Made by a program: the position numbers and the translations under genes | Part shown: one piece after another, positions 8,543 to 17,809 of the stretch | How positions within the stretch are numbered: the stretch's first letter is position 1 | How the letters are laid out: each line of letters opens with the position of its first letter | Assembly (NCBI GenBank): GCA_964611805.1 | Contig: CAZTBG010000002.1 | Coordinates: 1-63,026 of the forward strand | Length of the DNA: 63,026 nt | DNA from: W589 sp964611805 | GTDB lineage: Bacteria; Chloroflexota; Dehalococcoidia; Dehalococcoidales; Fen-1064 | Direction: 5' to 3' | Notes under the pieces: generated by a model | Database searches by the model: none | The model's input: only the letters and a program-made list of their open reading frames with translations | What the model was told of the DNA's origin: nothing

Positions 8543-8980
8543 GTGGCAATAAACCTTAATAAGCTCAGTGCTGACACGAGCCTGCCGGAGTTAAAGCGGC
8601 AGGTTACCCAGGAACACATCAACCTTTACGCCACCGCCAGCGGGGACTTCAACCCCGTGCATATTGACCCGGAATTCGCCAAGCAAACCCCTCTGGGAGG
8701 CACGATTGCTCACGGAATGCTTGTCCTGGCTTACGTTTCCGAATTCATGACAACCAGCTTCGGACAGGCTTGGCTGACCGGAGGTAGTCTCAGCGCTAGA
8801 TTTAAAGCCCCGGCTCGCCCGGACGACACGATAACAGTTAACGGAAAGGTAACAAATCTGCAAAAAAAAGGCGGAGTTGTCTCAGTCAGTTGCGACATCC
8901 TCTGCGTGAACCAGCAGGGTGAGCCGGTAATAGTCTGCGAGACGAAAGTGAGGGTGAAAACTAATGAAGATATCAGTTGA
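8543..8980 (+). CDS. MaoC/HadB-like (R)-3-hydroxyacyl-ACP dehydratase catalytic subunit
   Basis: 145 residues from a GTG start. The hydratase-2 signature is present: SGDFNPVHIDPEFA with Asp35 and His40, followed by GGTIAHGML. It would remove water from 3-hydroxyacyl-ACP (or hydrate enoyl-CoA) in the fatty-acid elongation cycle. The upstream gene supplies a non-catalytic hot-dog half, as in HadAB. No FabZ or FabA occurs in the operon, so this pair is the likely dehydratase. Its 3' end overlaps plsX by 17 bp. Confidence 0.75.
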   Translation: MAINLNKLSADTSLPELKRQVTQEHINLYATASGDFNPVHIDPEFAKQTPLGGTIAHGMLVLAYVSEFMTTSFGQAWLTGGSLSARFKAPARPDDTITVNGKVTNLQKKGGVVSVSCDILCVNQQGEPVIVCETKVRVKTNEDIS

Positions 8981-9977
8981 TGCCATGGGCGGCGATTTCG
9001 CCCCCGAAGAAATCATCAAGGGGTCGGTTGCAGGAGCCCGGGAGCACGGTGTTGGTATTATCCTGGTCGGGCCGCAGGAGCTCATCCAGACCGAGTTGAA
9101 AAAATACGACACTTCCGGACTCGACGTCGAGATAGAGCATACCGACGAGTATCTGCTCGAAGGGGAGCATCCCGCCTACGCCATGCGTAGAAAGAGAAAT
9201 GCCTCAATAATGGTCGCCGCCAGGCTGGTTGGAGAGGGGAAAGCGGCTGCAGCAGTTGGCGCCGGACCGACAGGGGGTGTTTTTGCCGCTGCTGTTCAGG
9301 CGCTGGGCATTATGGAAGGTCTGGCCCGTCCCGTTATCGGGGGGCAGTTCCTAGGATTTACTCCCGAGACAATTATGATTGACCTGGGCGGCAATGTCGA
9401 CTCTCGCCCGGACCAGCTCCTAGATTTCGGCATCATCGGTATGGTCTACGCCCGTAAATGGATGAATATCCCCGACCCCACGATTGCTCTGGCCAGCAAC
9501 GGAGTTGAGGAAGGAAAAGGAAATGAGGTGGTTCGTGAAACCTACGAACTTTTCAAAAACTCCGGCCTTAACTTCATAGGAAATGTGGAGGGTAATGACA
9601 TTGCCAATGGTAAGGCTAATGTTATTGTCTGCGACGGTTTTGTGGGTAACCTGGTCGCCAAGTTCTGCGAAGGGCTGGGTGAAGTTACCTCGCGGTGGCT
9701 CAGCGATAGGTTACAGGACAAGCTGCCGGGGAGTGAAATAGGAGAGCTAATCGCCGACCTGAAAAGGGCGATGATTCCCGCTGATGCCGTGGGTGGCGGC
9801 CCGCTGTGGGGGATAAATGGCGTTGTATGCAAGGCGCACGGCCGCAGTAAAGCCCCCGAGGTCGCCAGCACAATAGGTACGGCCAAGAGGGCAATCGAAA
9901 TAGACCTGGTGGGTACCTTCAAAACGGAGTTAGCTGCTGTGAAAAGCACTATGAATATACCGGACCCGAACGCTTAG
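8964..9977 (+). CDS. plsX: Phosphate acyltransferase PlsX
   Basis: 337 residues, normal length. The N-terminus MKISVDAMGGDFAP is diagnostic for PlsX; further family segments are AVGAGPTGGVFAA and DGFVGN. The enzyme converts acyl-ACP plus phosphate to acyl-phosphate for PlsY in phospholipid synthesis; with FakA/FakB it can also work on acyl-phosphate made from free fatty acids, and both those genes lie downstream. The start overlaps the dehydratase gene by 17 bp. Classic plsX-acpP-fab operon order follows. Confidence 0.93.
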   Translation: MKISVDAMGGDFAPEEIIKGSVAGAREHGVGIILVGPQELIQTELKKYDTSGLDVEIEHTDEYLLEGEHPAYAMRRKRNASIMVAARLVGEGKAAAAVGAGPTGGVFAAAVQALGIMEGLARPVIGGQFLGFTPETIMIDLGGNVDSRPDQLLDFGIIGMVYARKWMNIPDPTIALASNGVEEGKGNEVVRETYELFKNSGLNFIGNVEGNDIANGKANVIVCDGFVGNLVAKFCEGLGEVTSRWLSDRLQDKLPGSEIGELIADLKRAMIPADAVGGGPLWGINGVVCKAHGRSKAPEVASTIGTAKRAIEIDLVGTFKTELAAVKSTMNIPDPNA

Positions 9978-9992
9978 TTGGAGGAGTGTAAG

Positions 9993-10247
9993 ATGACTGT
10001 TAGTCCTTCAGTTGAAGAAACCGTTAAAAAGATAGTGACCAGAATCGTGCGTAAGCAGGAAGGGGAATTCAAACCAAACGCAACGTTTAAGGACTTAAAG
10101 GCAGATTCCCTGGACGTTGTGCAAATACTGGTGGCTGTGGAAGACACCTACGATATTGAAATCCCCGATGATGAGCTGCAGAATGTCTCGGATATGGAGA
10201 GCTTCGTCGCCTGTATCGAGCGGATAATCGCCAATAAAAACACTTAA
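9993..10247 (+). CDS. acpP: Acyl carrier protein
   Basis: 84 residues from the ATG at 9993, with GGAGGAG at 9980-9986; an in-frame TTG at 9978 overlaps that ribosome site and is not needed. The phosphopantetheine attachment motif is KADSLD with Ser39, followed by the acidic helix II (VVQILVAVEDTYDIEIPDDE). It carries the growing acyl chain for FabF, FabG, the dehydratase and FabL encoded around it. The N-terminus is slightly basic (KKIVTRIVRK), otherwise typical. Confidence 0.92.
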   Translation: MTVSPSVEETVKKIVTRIVRKQEGEFKPNATFKDLKADSLDVVQILVAVEDTYDIEIPDDELQNVSDMESFVACIERIIANKNT

Positions 10248-10260
10248 CTGGGAATGGTAA

Positions 10261-11058
10261 ATGTCGCTAGAGGGAAAGGTTGCCCTGATAACGGGTGGTT
10301 CCAGAGGTATCGGCCGGGCGATAACGCTCAGACTGGCTTCGGAAGGGGCCGATGTCGTTATTAACTTCTTCCGCAAGCGAGACACCGCCAAAGATACTGC
10401 CGAGGCTGCACATAGTAGTGGTGTAACCGCTCACATCATTAAGGCCAACCTGGCCGAGCCGGAAAAGATTGACCGCATGTTCACCGAAATCGAAGAGAGG
10501 TTCGGACGACTGGATATCCTGGTCAATAACGCTGCTTCCGGTGTGGCCCGCTCCGCCATGGAACTGAACTCCGATGCCTGGGATTGGACGATGAACGTTA
10601 ATGCCCGCGCTGCCCTGCTCTGCTCCCAGCGGGCAGCTGCACTAATGAAAGACGGCGGCGTCATCGTTAATATCTCAAGCCTCGGTTCCCGGCTGGTTAT
10701 GCCAATTTATACTGCAGTGGGCGTTTCCAAGGCTGCCCTGGAAGCCCTCACCCGCTATCTTGCTATCGAACTGGCGCCGCAAGGGATAAGAGTCAACGCG
10801 GTTTCAGCAGCTGCAGTAGAGACGGAAGCCATGAGGCTGTATACATCTGACCCCAATATACCCCGGTCGATGGTCACCAGCACCCCGGCAGGCCGGATGG
10901 TACAGCCGGAAGATATAGCTGGCGCCGTAGTCTTTCTATGCAGTGATGAGGCCGCCCTGATAAGGGGTCAGGTAATTATCATTGATGGCGGTCTGTCCCT
11001 GACCCCGCTTAGTTATACTTCGCCTGGAGACAGAGGAGTTCAAAATGCCTCAGCGTAG
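10261..11058 (+). CDS. fabL: Enoyl-ACP reductase of the FabL (SDR) type
   Basis: 265 residues. An SDR with N-terminal GGSRGIG and NNAASG. The catalytic pair is Y150-x6-K157 (YTAVGVSKAALEALTRYL), the spacing of enoyl reductases and not the YxxxK of FabG. The strings VNNAASGV, WDWTMN and TPAGRMV closely match Bacillus FabL as I recall it. It should reduce trans-2-enoyl-ACP with NAD(P)H, the last step of elongation. No FabI or FabK is in the window. It overlaps fabF by 14 bp. Confidence 0.82.
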   Translation: MSLEGKVALITGGSRGIGRAITLRLASEGADVVINFFRKRDTAKDTAEAAHSSGVTAHIIKANLAEPEKIDRMFTEIEERFGRLDILVNNAASGVARSAMELNSDAWDWTMNVNARAALLCSQRAAALMKDGGVIVNISSLGSRLVMPIYTAVGVSKAALEALTRYLAIELAPQGIRVNAVSAAAVETEAMRLYTSDPNIPRSMVTSTPAGRMVQPEDIAGAVVFLCSDEAALIRGQVIIIDGGLSLTPLSYTSPGDRGVQNASA

Positions 11059-12274
11059 GGTAGTGGTTACGGGAATCGGTGCTATCACCCCTCTGGGATT
11101 AACCCTGGACGAATACTGGAATGGGCTGGTCAGCGGTCGGTCAGCTATCGGCCCCATAACTAAGTTTGATGTCAGCAAATATCCGGTCAAGGTAGCGGCT
11201 GAAGTAAAGGGATTTGAGCCTACGAATTATATGGACATCAAGCGCGTTGACCGCACTGCTCTTTGTACCCAATATGCTATCGCCGCCACCGGGATGGCAC
11301 TCGTCGCAGCCCAACTGGACATGGCCAGGGAAAAACCGGAAAGAGTAGGCATGGTAATTGCCACAAGTGGTGCCATGGATCTGTTAATTGACCAGGGTGA
11401 GGTTCTGAGAAACCGGGGCCCGATGCGAATCAACCCGTTATTACTCAGTAAGGTGGCCCCGAGCATGGTATCGGCCATAACCGCGCTTGAGTTCGGTCTG
11501 AAGGGACCGAATTCCAGTCTGAACAGTGCCTGTGCCAGCGGCAATGATGCCCTGGGTACCGCCTTGAACCTGCTGCGCCTGGGGCATGCCGACGTCATGG
11601 TGGCGGGCGGCACCGAAAGTCAGGTGAACCCGATAGCTATCGCCATTACTGGGCGCGTCGGTGCCCTCAGCCGCGAACCTGACCCGGAGAAGGCCTGCCG
11701 CCCCTTTGACCTTAACCGCGACGGCATGGTCTATGGAGAGGGGGCCGCCATGCTGGTGTTGGAGACTCTGGAGCATGCTCAGCAGCGGGGGGCACCGGTG
11801 GTTGCTGAACTGGCCGGCGCCGGCTGGTCATTCGATGCCTTCAACGAGACCGCACCTGACCCCAACCAAGAGGTTATTGCCATGAAAATGGCACTTACCG
11901 ATGCTGGTATTTCTGCGCAGGATATTGACTACGTCAACGCCCACGGCACAAGTACTAAGTTTAATGATGCCGCCGAAACCATGGCTCTAAAGTTGCTCCT
12001 CGGTGAGCAAGCCTATAAAGTGCCGGTCAGCTCGAACAAGTCGATGATAGGACACCTAGCGTGTGCTGCCGGTGCCATTGAGGCTGCCGCAGCTGTGATG
12101 ACTGTGAGAGAGGGCATAATCCCGCCAACAATCCATTACGAGACGCCTGACCCTGAATGCGACCTTGATTACGTACCGAATGTCTCCCGCCGGCAGATAG
12201 TGGATGTCTGCCTGTCAAATTCCTTTGGAATGGGCGGGCAGAACTGCTGTGTCGTTATAAAAAAGTTCTCCTGA
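11045..12274 (+). CDS. fabF: 3-oxoacyl-ACP synthase II (KAS II)
   Basis: 409 residues, typical length. The condensing-enzyme triad is complete: Cys163 in NSACASGND, His300 in NAHGTST, His337 in SMIGHLACAAGA with the preceding Lys332. VYGEGAAMLVLE and SNSFGMGGQN are further KAS signatures. It condenses malonyl-ACP with acyl-ACP. Its ATG lies within the end of fabL, and its TGA shares a base with the ATG of fabG. No fabH (starter condensation) or fabD is present nearby, so initiation must be encoded elsewhere or use another route. Confidence 0.93.
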   Translation: MPQRRVVVTGIGAITPLGLTLDEYWNGLVSGRSAIGPITKFDVSKYPVKVAAEVKGFEPTNYMDIKRVDRTALCTQYAIAATGMALVAAQLDMAREKPERVGMVIATSGAMDLLIDQGEVLRNRGPMRINPLLLSKVAPSMVSAITALEFGLKGPNSSLNSACASGNDALGTALNLLRLGHADVMVAGGTESQVNPIAIAITGRVGALSREPDPEKACRPFDLNRDGMVYGEGAAMLVLETLEHAQQRGAPVVAELAGAGWSFDAFNETAPDPNQEVIAMKMALTDAGISAQDIDYVNAHGTSTKFNDAAETMALKLLLGEQAYKVPVSSNKSMIGHLACAAGAIEAAAAVMTVREGIIPPTIHYETPDPECDLDYVPNVSRRQIVDVCLSNSFGMGGQNCCVVIKKFS

Positions 12275-13032
12275 TGAAGAAAATGGATATAGAGAGTCTG
12301 GATACAAAAGTAGCCCTGGTGACGGGCGCATCTCGTGGTCTGGGGAGAGCAGTTGCTATCAGGCTGGCAACCTGCGGCGCCAAAGTAGCGGTAAACTATC
12401 TTTCCAGTAGCCAACAAGCGAATAAAGTAAGCGAGGAAATTGAAGGCCTGGGAGGCCAGGCAATACTATGCAGGGCGGACGTGTCTGATGACCGAGCCGT
12501 CCATGAGATGACCCGGCAAGTTGTTTCACAATGGGGCAAGATTGATATCCTGGTCAACAATGCTGGTATTGTCAGAGACACTCTCCTCTTGCGGATGCCG
12601 AATGAAGCCTGGGATGAGGTGTTGAACACCAACCTGCGCGGTGCCTATTTATGCACCAAGTATGCGCTGCGCTCGATGATGGAACAGGACTGGGGCAGGA
12701 TCATCAATATAGCCTCGCTAGCCGGACTGGTGGGCAATGCGGGACAAACGAACTACTCGGCAGCTAAGGGCGGTCTTATTGCTTTTACTAAGAGTGTCGC
12801 TCGTGAGGTCGGCCCGCGTAACATTACCGTAAATGCTATCGCTCCCGGTTTTATTGTTACCGAGATGACGGATAAACTGCCGAAGGAAACTAAGGACGCC
12901 ATTCTGGCACGTATCCCGCTCGGGCGTTTTGGTGTGGCGGACGATGTAGCCGGACTGGCAGCCTTTCTGGCCAGCGAGCAAGCCAGTTACATCACGGCAC
13001 AGGTTATATGCGTCGATGGTGGCGTGATATAA
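12274..13032 (+). CDS. fabG: 3-oxoacyl-ACP reductase
   Basis: 252 residues. A classical SDR with NADPH loop TGASRGLG, NNAG at ~95-98, and catalytic Ser148, Tyr161, Lys165 (NYSAAKGG). VTEMTDKLP and the C-terminal YITAQVICVDGGV are typical of FabG. It performs the ketoreduction step of the cycle. The start overlaps fabF by one base (TGATG), so translation is likely coupled. The N-terminus has about ten extra residues compared with Escherichia coli FabG, and the second ATG (residue 4) is possible as a start. Confidence 0.9.
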   Translation: MKKMDIESLDTKVALVTGASRGLGRAVAIRLATCGAKVAVNYLSSSQQANKVSEEIEGLGGQAILCRADVSDDRAVHEMTRQVVSQWGKIDILVNNAGIVRDTLLLRMPNEAWDEVLNTNLRGAYLCTKYALRSMMEQDWGRIINIASLAGLVGNAGQTNYSAAKGGLIAFTKSVAREVGPRNITVNAIAPGFIVTEMTDKLPKETKDAILARIPLGRFGVADDVAGLAAFLASEQASYITAQVICVDGGVI

Positions 13033-13042
13033 GGAGGTCAAA

Positions 13043-13894
13043 ATGGCTAAAGTAGGTATTGTCACGGATACTATTGCCTGTTTGCCCCCGGAGATAATCC
13101 AGAGATACGATATCAGGATTTTACCCGTCCCCCTCAATATTAACGGTAAGCCTCATCGCGATGGGGTAGACATCAATCCGGACGGTTTCTGGGAAATATT
13201 CAAGGACATCAGGGAATTCACCACCGGTGCACCGGCTATCACCGAGTATACTGATATTCTGAAAGACCTGAGCAAAACAACTGATAATATCGTCTGCATT
13301 TTTGTGTCCAAAGGCCTGAGTGCCATTAATGAAGCAGGAGTCCAGGCATGCGACCTGTTTAAGAAAGAGAACCCGGGAGTCAATATAGAGGTTATTGATA
13401 GCCGGACCGCCGCCGGAGCGGAGGGATTCATCGTAGAGGAAATGGCCCGGGCGGCAAATGATGGCAAGAGCCTGGCCGAAGTCGTTCAGGTGGCTAACGA
13501 TACTATCCCCAGGGTGAAGTTTGTAACGGTAATGGAGACCCTGAAGTATCTTATCAAGAGCGGAAGGGCTCCCAAGACAGCCTATATGGGAGAACTATTT
13601 CAGGTAAAGCCGATAATCGGTATGGTCAACAATACCGGACTGGTCGAGAACCTGGGGCGAGCCAGAGGTAAGGAAAAGGCCCTGGCAAGGTTGCTCAAGT
13701 TAATGGAAGAACACGTTGATGTCAGCCAGCCGATACGGGTCAATGTTCATTACACTAACTCCATTAAAGACGGTGAACAACTGAAAGAACTGGTCACAAA
13801 TAGATTCAATTGTATGGAAACCTATTTCACTCCCTACACACCGGTGATGTCCGGCCATACAGGTCCGGTAGTCGCGGTCTCCTTCTATGCCTGA
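13043..13894 (+). CDS. fakB: DegV family fatty-acid-binding protein (FakB-type)
   Basis: 283 residues, with a strong AAGGAGG at 13032-13038. DegV features: VGIVTDTIACLPPE at the N-terminus, the TTGAPAITEY segment (~65-74), DSRTAAGAEGF at ~118-128 and SGRAPKTA in the middle. FakB proteins bind a fatty acid and present it to the kinase FakA for phosphorylation. The FakA homologue follows immediately, so the pair likely feeds scavenged or recycled fatty acids to PlsX. Confidence 0.85.
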   Translation: MAKVGIVTDTIACLPPEIIQRYDIRILPVPLNINGKPHRDGVDINPDGFWEIFKDIREFTTGAPAITEYTDILKDLSKTTDNIVCIFVSKGLSAINEAGVQACDLFKKENPGVNIEVIDSRTAAGAEGFIVEEMARAANDGKSLAEVVQVANDTIPRVKFVTVMETLKYLIKSGRAPKTAYMGELFQVKPIIGMVNNTGLVENLGRARGKEKALARLLKLMEEHVDVSQPIRVNVHYTNSIKDGEQLKELVTNRFNCMETYFTPYTPVMSGHTGPVVAVSFYA

Positions 13895-13946
13895 GATAGA
13901 ATAGCAATTGAGTTCGTGGTGTTACCTGACCGAAGGTTTATATGTG

Positions 13947-15572
13947 ATGAGACAAAGGACAACTCTCAGTGGTCATGACCTAAGGGCGATGCTCACCGCC
14001 GGTACTAACTGGTTGGAAAGGATTGTCCCGGACATCAATGCCCTGAACGTCTATCCGGTGCCAGATGGAGATTGCGGTACTAATATGCTGCTCACCATGC
14101 GTGCCAGCCTGACTGAAGCCACTAGACTTGCCGACGGCACTGGCATATCCGCCATGGCCGAAGCTATAGCCAGAGGAGCTCTGATGGGTGCCCGCGGCAA
14201 TAGCGGGGTTATCCTTTCACAGATATGGCGTGGACTCTTCGAAGGGCTGAAAGATAGAGAAGCGGTCAATTCCCAGGAACTGGCACAGGCTTTAAAAGAA
14301 GCCTCATTGGTAGCTTATCGCGCATTGAGTAATCCGGTTGAAGGTACTATTTTGACCGTGATAAAAGATGCGGCTTCGGCCGCTGGGCGGGAAGCATCTG
14401 TTGACGGGGCCAGGCCGGTATCGACCCTTAAAGCAGCAGTCCAGGCTGCCAGGTCGTCTGTGAAGAATACCCCGAACCTCCTCTCGGTACTGAAGGATGC
14501 CGGGGTGGTCGATGCCGGCGGGCACGGACTGTACACATTACTGGAAGGGGCTTTACTTTATCTGGAAGGTAACACAGATAATCGGTCCCCCGAGTTGCTG
14601 ACAAGCGGACTGTCGCCGTTGGCGCAGCCTTCACTGACTCCTGGCGAAGGGGACTCCTATGGTTTTTGCACACAATTCATGGTGAAAGAAGGAAAGTTCC
14701 CTACCACTAAAATCAGGGACGCCCTGGGAAGTATGGGGAATTCGCTGATGGTGGTAGGCGATTCATCGGCAATCAGGGTACACATTCACACTCAGGACCC
14801 GGATGCGGTCATTGAGGTCGCTTCCTCCTTTGGCAACTTGGTCGACATCGACATCCATGACATGGACGAACAGCACATAGAATTCCTGTTACTGCACCAG
14901 GAGAAGATGACAAAACTGGACACCGCTATTATTGCCGTGGTCAATGGCGACGGGATGATTGATGTATTTTCCGACCTAGGAGTATCTGCCATCATTCCCG
15001 GGGGGCAGACAATGAATCCCAGCACCATCGACATGCTCCAGACGATTATAGAGGTAACATCGGATAATATTATCTTTTTACCAAACAACAAGAACGTAAT
15101 TCCCGCAGCTCTCCTGGCTCAATCTCTGACCGAAAAGAACCTTCGGTTAATCCCTACGGAGACGATTCCCCAGGGAATTGCAGCCCTCATTGCTTTCGTC
15201 CCTGAAGCTGATTTCGAAACGAATGTGGAGCAGATGACTGAAGCCATAACCGCCGTGAAGACAATCGAGATAACGCACGCCACCCGCACCACCAGGTCAA
15301 ATAATGTGAACATTAAAGAAGGTGAGATTATCGGTCTTCTTGACGGTGAATTGCTGGCTGTTGGAGATACAACCGAGAACGTCATATTTCAGCTGTTCAG
15401 CCGAATTGATTTGGGACAGGCTGGCATAGTTACGCTCTACCACGGCAAAGACACCGATGAGATTGAAGCAAAGCAAATAGGTGCCAAGATTTGCGAGCAA
15501 TATCCCGGGCTTGAAGTCGGAGTGGTGGGTGGCGGTCAACCTAATTATAGGTATATTATCTCCGTGGAATAA
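13947..15572 (+). CDS. fakA: Fatty acid kinase catalytic subunit FakA (DhaL/DAK-like)
   Basis: About 541 residues from ATG 13947; a GTG at 13944 and an upstream TTG at 13908 are also in frame and the true start is not certain. The N-terminal DhaL-like kinase domain shows NVYPVPDGDCGTNM (nucleotide and Mg binding) and GARGNSGVILSQIW, both standard for FakA/YloV. Residues ~240-540 form the DegV-like/DAK C-terminal region. It transfers phosphate from ATP to FakB-bound fatty acid. It is the partner of the upstream DegV protein; downstream, a 40-bp gap precedes an SDR gene. Confidence 0.87.
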   Translation: MRQRTTLSGHDLRAMLTAGTNWLERIVPDINALNVYPVPDGDCGTNMLLTMRASLTEATRLADGTGISAMAEAIARGALMGARGNSGVILSQIWRGLFEGLKDREAVNSQELAQALKEASLVAYRALSNPVEGTILTVIKDAASAAGREASVDGARPVSTLKAAVQAARSSVKNTPNLLSVLKDAGVVDAGGHGLYTLLEGALLYLEGNTDNRSPELLTSGLSPLAQPSLTPGEGDSYGFCTQFMVKEGKFPTTKIRDALGSMGNSLMVVGDSSAIRVHIHTQDPDAVIEVASSFGNLVDIDIHDMDEQHIEFLLLHQEKMTKLDTAIIAVVNGDGMIDVFSDLGVSAIIPGGQTMNPSTIDMLQTIIEVTSDNIIFLPNNKNVIPAALLAQSLTEKNLRLIPTETIPQGIAALIAFVPEADFETNVEQMTEAITAVKTIEITHATRTTRSNNVNIKEGEIIGLLDGELLAVGDTTENVIFQLFSRIDLGQAGIVTLYHGKDTDEIEAKQIGAKICEQYPGLEVGVVGGGQPNYRYIISVE

Positions 15573-15613
15573 CTTTCCGGCAAGTACTGGATACAGGGAG
15601 GGGCGGTAGCTGT

Positions 15614-16420
15614 TTGGTGCAGGAAAATACACCGCTGGAAGAGCTGATTAAACTTGGCGGTAAAGGTGCAATTGTTACCGGCGGAGCCAGGGGTATTGGG
15701 TTCGCCATTGCCCGCAGGCTAGCCGAAGCCGGGGCTACAGTATGTCTAGCTGATATCAACGCTGGAGAAGCTGAAAAAGCATCCGGTGAACTCACATCCC
15801 AGGGGTATAATGTGCTATTCCTGAAGTGCGATGTGACTGATGAAGCGGATGTGCGGGATATGGTAGCCGGTGCCGTAACAAAACTGGGCAGCATTGATAT
15901 ACTGGTCAATAATGCTGGTATTTATCCCCGAAAACCACTCGGTGAAATGACCGGTGATGATTTCGAGCGCGTGATATCGGTAAACCTGAAAGGGACATTT
16001 CTCTGCAGTCGATATGCCATCCCGGAGATGATAAAGAATCAGCGGGGCGGCTCCATTATAAACATTGCTTCAATCGAGGCTGTCCACCCTTCGTCCACAG
16101 GGATGTCTGCCTATGATGCTTCGAAGGGTGGTGTGTTAATGCTCACCAAAAGTATGGCACGCGAACTCGGACAACATGGCATTCGTGTGAATGCTATTGC
16201 CCCAGGGGCTATTAAGACTCAGGGTATCCTGTCACACACCAAAATATCACCAGACAGGAGTCAGATAAAAGAACTGAAGTCCTTTGTATCGCGTATGGCT
16301 CTAGGGCGAATGGGCGACGCAGATGATATTGCCAGAGTGGCCTTATTCCTGGCGTCAGACCTATCCAGTTACATCACTGGCGATTTGATTGTGGTCGACG
16401 GTGGTTATTTAGTGTCCTAA
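15614..16420 (+). CDS. Short-chain dehydrogenase/reductase, specificity unknown
   Basis: 268 residues. Classical SDR: VTGGARGIG cofactor loop (~21-29), NNAGIYP, YDASK catalytic Tyr/Lys and VDGGYLVS C-terminus. Acidic DIN after the second strand (CLADINAG) suggests NAD(H) preference. The start is uncertain: TTG 15614 or GTG 15617, both downstream of GGGAGGGG at 15597-15604. It may be a third FabG-like reductase of the operon or a sugar or secondary-alcohol dehydrogenase; I cannot decide. It is the last gene of the 3.8-16.4 kb string. Confidence 0.75.
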   Translation: MVQENTPLEELIKLGGKGAIVTGGARGIGFAIARRLAEAGATVCLADINAGEAEKASGELTSQGYNVLFLKCDVTDEADVRDMVAGAVTKLGSIDILVNNAGIYPRKPLGEMTGDDFERVISVNLKGTFLCSRYAIPEMIKNQRGGSIINIASIEAVHPSSTGMSAYDASKGGVLMLTKSMARELGQHGIRVNAIAPGAIKTQGILSHTKISPDRSQIKELKSFVSRMALGRMGDADDIARVALFLASDLSSYITGDLIVVDGGYLVS

Positions 16421-16457
16421 CGAGCCGAGACATCATCTCTTCCCCATTCACTGTTAG

Positions 16458-16598
16458 ACAAGAATACAGATACTAACCATTCAAGAGCTATTACACGGTA
16501 AGAAAGTGGATTACCCACAACATGCAACAGTAGCCACATTCAAGAAAGCACAGCGAGTACGTAAGGCTAAAGGTGAGGAACAAAACCGATTGCTGTAA
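16458..16598 (+). pseudogene. C-terminal remnant resembling a DNA methyltransferase tail
   Basis: A 46-codon open stretch without a start ends in TAA at 16596. It reads IQILTIQELLHGKKVDYPQH and then TFKKAQRVRKAKGEEQ, a pattern I associate with the C-terminus of site-specific DNA methyltransferase/restriction-type proteins. The catalytic part is absent. The family link is from memory and unverified. The flanking 16421-16641 holds nothing else. Confidence 0.4.
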
Positions 16599-16641
16599 CT
16601 GTAACTCTGCGAACTTTTTTCATACGTACTTTTCGATAACC

Positions 16642-17244
16642 TTATACACCAGGTTTGATTTGAGTTAATGCTTCCTTATTTACTTCCCTGATATAGAATA
16701 TCGCTTGCAAGTATGTGGCTATTGCATACACAAACTCATTCTCCAATACTGGGAACAACACTGGATTGGCAAGCCAACTATCATATACAGCCTTTTTCTC
16801 TTTATTCGCATGAGCTAGACCGCCATATAAAAAGACTTCAAATACATGCCTATAATTTATGTTGGCCTTACCAATTTTTATAGGAGCTGGCTTGTCAAGA
16901 AATTCATTCGTCTTGTTACGTGCTTCATTGAACTTCTGAACCAAATCAGCACTAACTGATAACTTATCATAAATATCTGCCATGTTTCTAAACGATGTGG
17001 TTTCATTATCTTGGACGAAAAATCGTAATGTGAATAAGAATGCATCAATAGATTCATCATCGGGGCCAAAACGTTCAGCTTTGATAAATTGCCCCTCTTC
17101 TCCATAGATTCTAAACCCACTTTTCTGATTAAAGACTGTTTTCGTAAAGCTAAGACCTTCTAGCTTAATTGCCTTCTCGTTAAATAATTCTAGAGCATAA
17201 ACTGCACATTCACTTTTGGCTAACTTTCGTTTTTGCTTTTTCAT
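16642..17244 (-). CDS. Hypothetical protein
   Basis: 200 residues, minus strand, with a very basic N-terminus (MKKQKRKLAKSE) and an otherwise soluble, helix-rich composition (residues ~95-130 KLSVSADLVQKFNEARNKTN). No membrane segment, signal or catalytic motif is recognisable. It is flanked on both sides by gene remnants and is AT-rich relative to the FAS operon, which suggests acquired DNA. Nearly 600 bp open with plausible protein composition supports a real gene; the ribosome site is weak. Confidence 0.55.
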   Translation of the reverse strand: MKKQKRKLAKSECAVYALELFNEKAIKLEGLSFTKTVFNQKSGFRIYGEEGQFIKAERFGPDDESIDAFLFTLRFFVQDNETTSFRNMADIYDKLSVSADLVQKFNEARNKTNEFLDKPAPIKIGKANINYRHVFEVFLYGGLAHANKEKKAVYDSWLANPVLFPVLENEFVYAIATYLQAIFYIREVNKEALTQIKPGV

Positions 17245-17511
17245 TACGCAAAAACTTTATCCCCACCGCGTATTTTTGTCAATAACAGTTAGACTTAAAC
17301 ATTGTTTTGCTGGAATCTTCAGTTTTTGCTAACATTTTTGCTAACGAACTTTTTAGCACCATAAAAAACCAAGAGTTACTTAGCGGTACAAATCAAAGCT
17401 AAATCGAATGTAAAGAGGCACTAGGATTTACTTGCTTCCACGCTCAGGTACAAACCTCCTGTATCTTGCTAGAACACCCGATCCAACAAATTCACGAATA
17501 TCTTGTGAACT
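17245..17511. other. AT-rich spacer with decayed DNA
   Basis: No intact gene. The end of this stretch probably contains the mutated upstream part of the methyltransferase remnant at 17512-17807, but frames are broken and I cannot reconstruct it. Confidence 0.3.
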
Positions 17512-17807
17512 GATTTTGACTTTGTACGAACTGAGCTTGTTTATGTTCCTGCCGAATACGAGAAACAATATGTTGAATTCATACTCACGAATCATCTCAA
17601 TCCAGGTGGTAAATTGCTGGTAGCTAATTACGGGAAGGCATGAGTAATCAAGAAGGATGTCTTCCCGAGGGAGCGCATGCGACCGACAACATCGTTCAGC
17701 ATCTCAGTGAACTTGGTATAAAGGCTGTTCAATATCAAGATGGCTATGACCGAATCAAGAACAGGAAAACAAGAGTCGCCATCTTGACATCCGAGGCAAT
17801 AAGGTAA
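17512..17807 (+). pseudogene. Frameshifted SAM methyltransferase C-terminal remnant
   Basis: Frame one (17512-17643) reads DFDFVRTELVYVPAEYEKQY and HLNPGGKLLVANYGKA, the post-motif-II part of a class I methyltransferase, then stops. Frame two (ATG 17640 to TAA 17805) continues with ATDNIVQHLSELGIKAV and NRKTRVAILTSEA, a matching C-terminal region. The frames are offset by one base and overlap as ATGA. The N-terminal SAM-binding half is missing or scrambled, so this is a decayed gene. Confidence 0.6.
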
Positions 17808-17809
17808 AA

